The notes below the pieces were generated by a model. The model was not told where the DNA came from. It did no database searches and saw nothing but the letters and a program-made list of their open reading frames with translations. Positions 6,305-6,328 of a DNA stretch of 6,328 nt are shown piece after piece. The DNA lies in NCBI GenBank assembly GCA_034716535.1, contig JAYEJW010000571.1, positions 1 to 6,328 of the forward strand, read 5' to 3'. A program made the position numbers and the translations under genes. How positions within the stretch are numbered: position 1 is the first letter of the stretch; every line of letters starts with the position of its first letter. The stretch comes from JAYEJW01 sp034716535 (lineage in GTDB: Bacteria; Pseudomonadota; Gammaproteobacteria; Chromatiales; Chromatiaceae).

Positions 6305-6328
6305 AGTGTTTGAACCTACAAATCCAAC

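Overview
The window is GC-rich bacterial DNA with every gene on the + strand. Codon choice and the gene families (NapC/NirT-type cytochrome, octaheme tetrathionate-reductase-family cytochrome, bacterial A/V-type ATPase) suggest a respiring proteobacterium. A sulfur-metabolising or facultatively anaerobic gammaproteobacterium is my best guess, but nothing here fixes the taxon.

Left part (1-2612) is a periplasmic/membrane electron-transfer module. It opens with the C-terminal end of a NapC/NirT-type multiheme cytochrome c with two CXXCH motifs. Next comes a complete octaheme cytochrome c of the tetrathionate reductase (OTR) family, with an N-terminal export signal, eight CXXCH motifs and a C-terminal membrane anchor. 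It ends with a four-helix cytochrome b whose final His pair has the 14-residue spacing of quinone-reactive cytochrome b subunits. The likely path is quinol to cytochrome b and/or the NapC-type cytochrome, then to the octaheme enzyme, then to a periplasmic sulfur or nitrogen oxyanion. The true substrate cannot be read from the sequence. A stable hairpin with a short U-rich tail lies between the NapC-type gene and the octaheme gene and may partly separate their expression.

A gap of about 260 bases (2613-2871) has no gene and no confident promoter. It ends in an AT-rich tandem repeat next to a strong ribosome binding site.

Right part (2872-6304) is the beginning of an A/V-type (vacuolar-type) ATPase operon: a short coiled-coil stalk subunit (G/H type), then the central-stalk/rotor-cap subunit C (V-type d, AC39), then the large membrane subunit I (V-type a, NtpI). 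The proteolipid K and the E, F, A, B and D subunits are not in the window and are expected after 6328. Subunit C standing before I differs from the G-I-K/L-E-C-F-A-B-D order I know from Thermus-like operons.

I see no mobile element, CRISPR array, tRNA or rRNA. No wholly new system is evident. The most interesting points are the octaheme/cytochrome b respiratory module of unknown substrate, the unusual ATPase gene order, and a nine-codon mini-ORF that may couple translation of subunits C and I.
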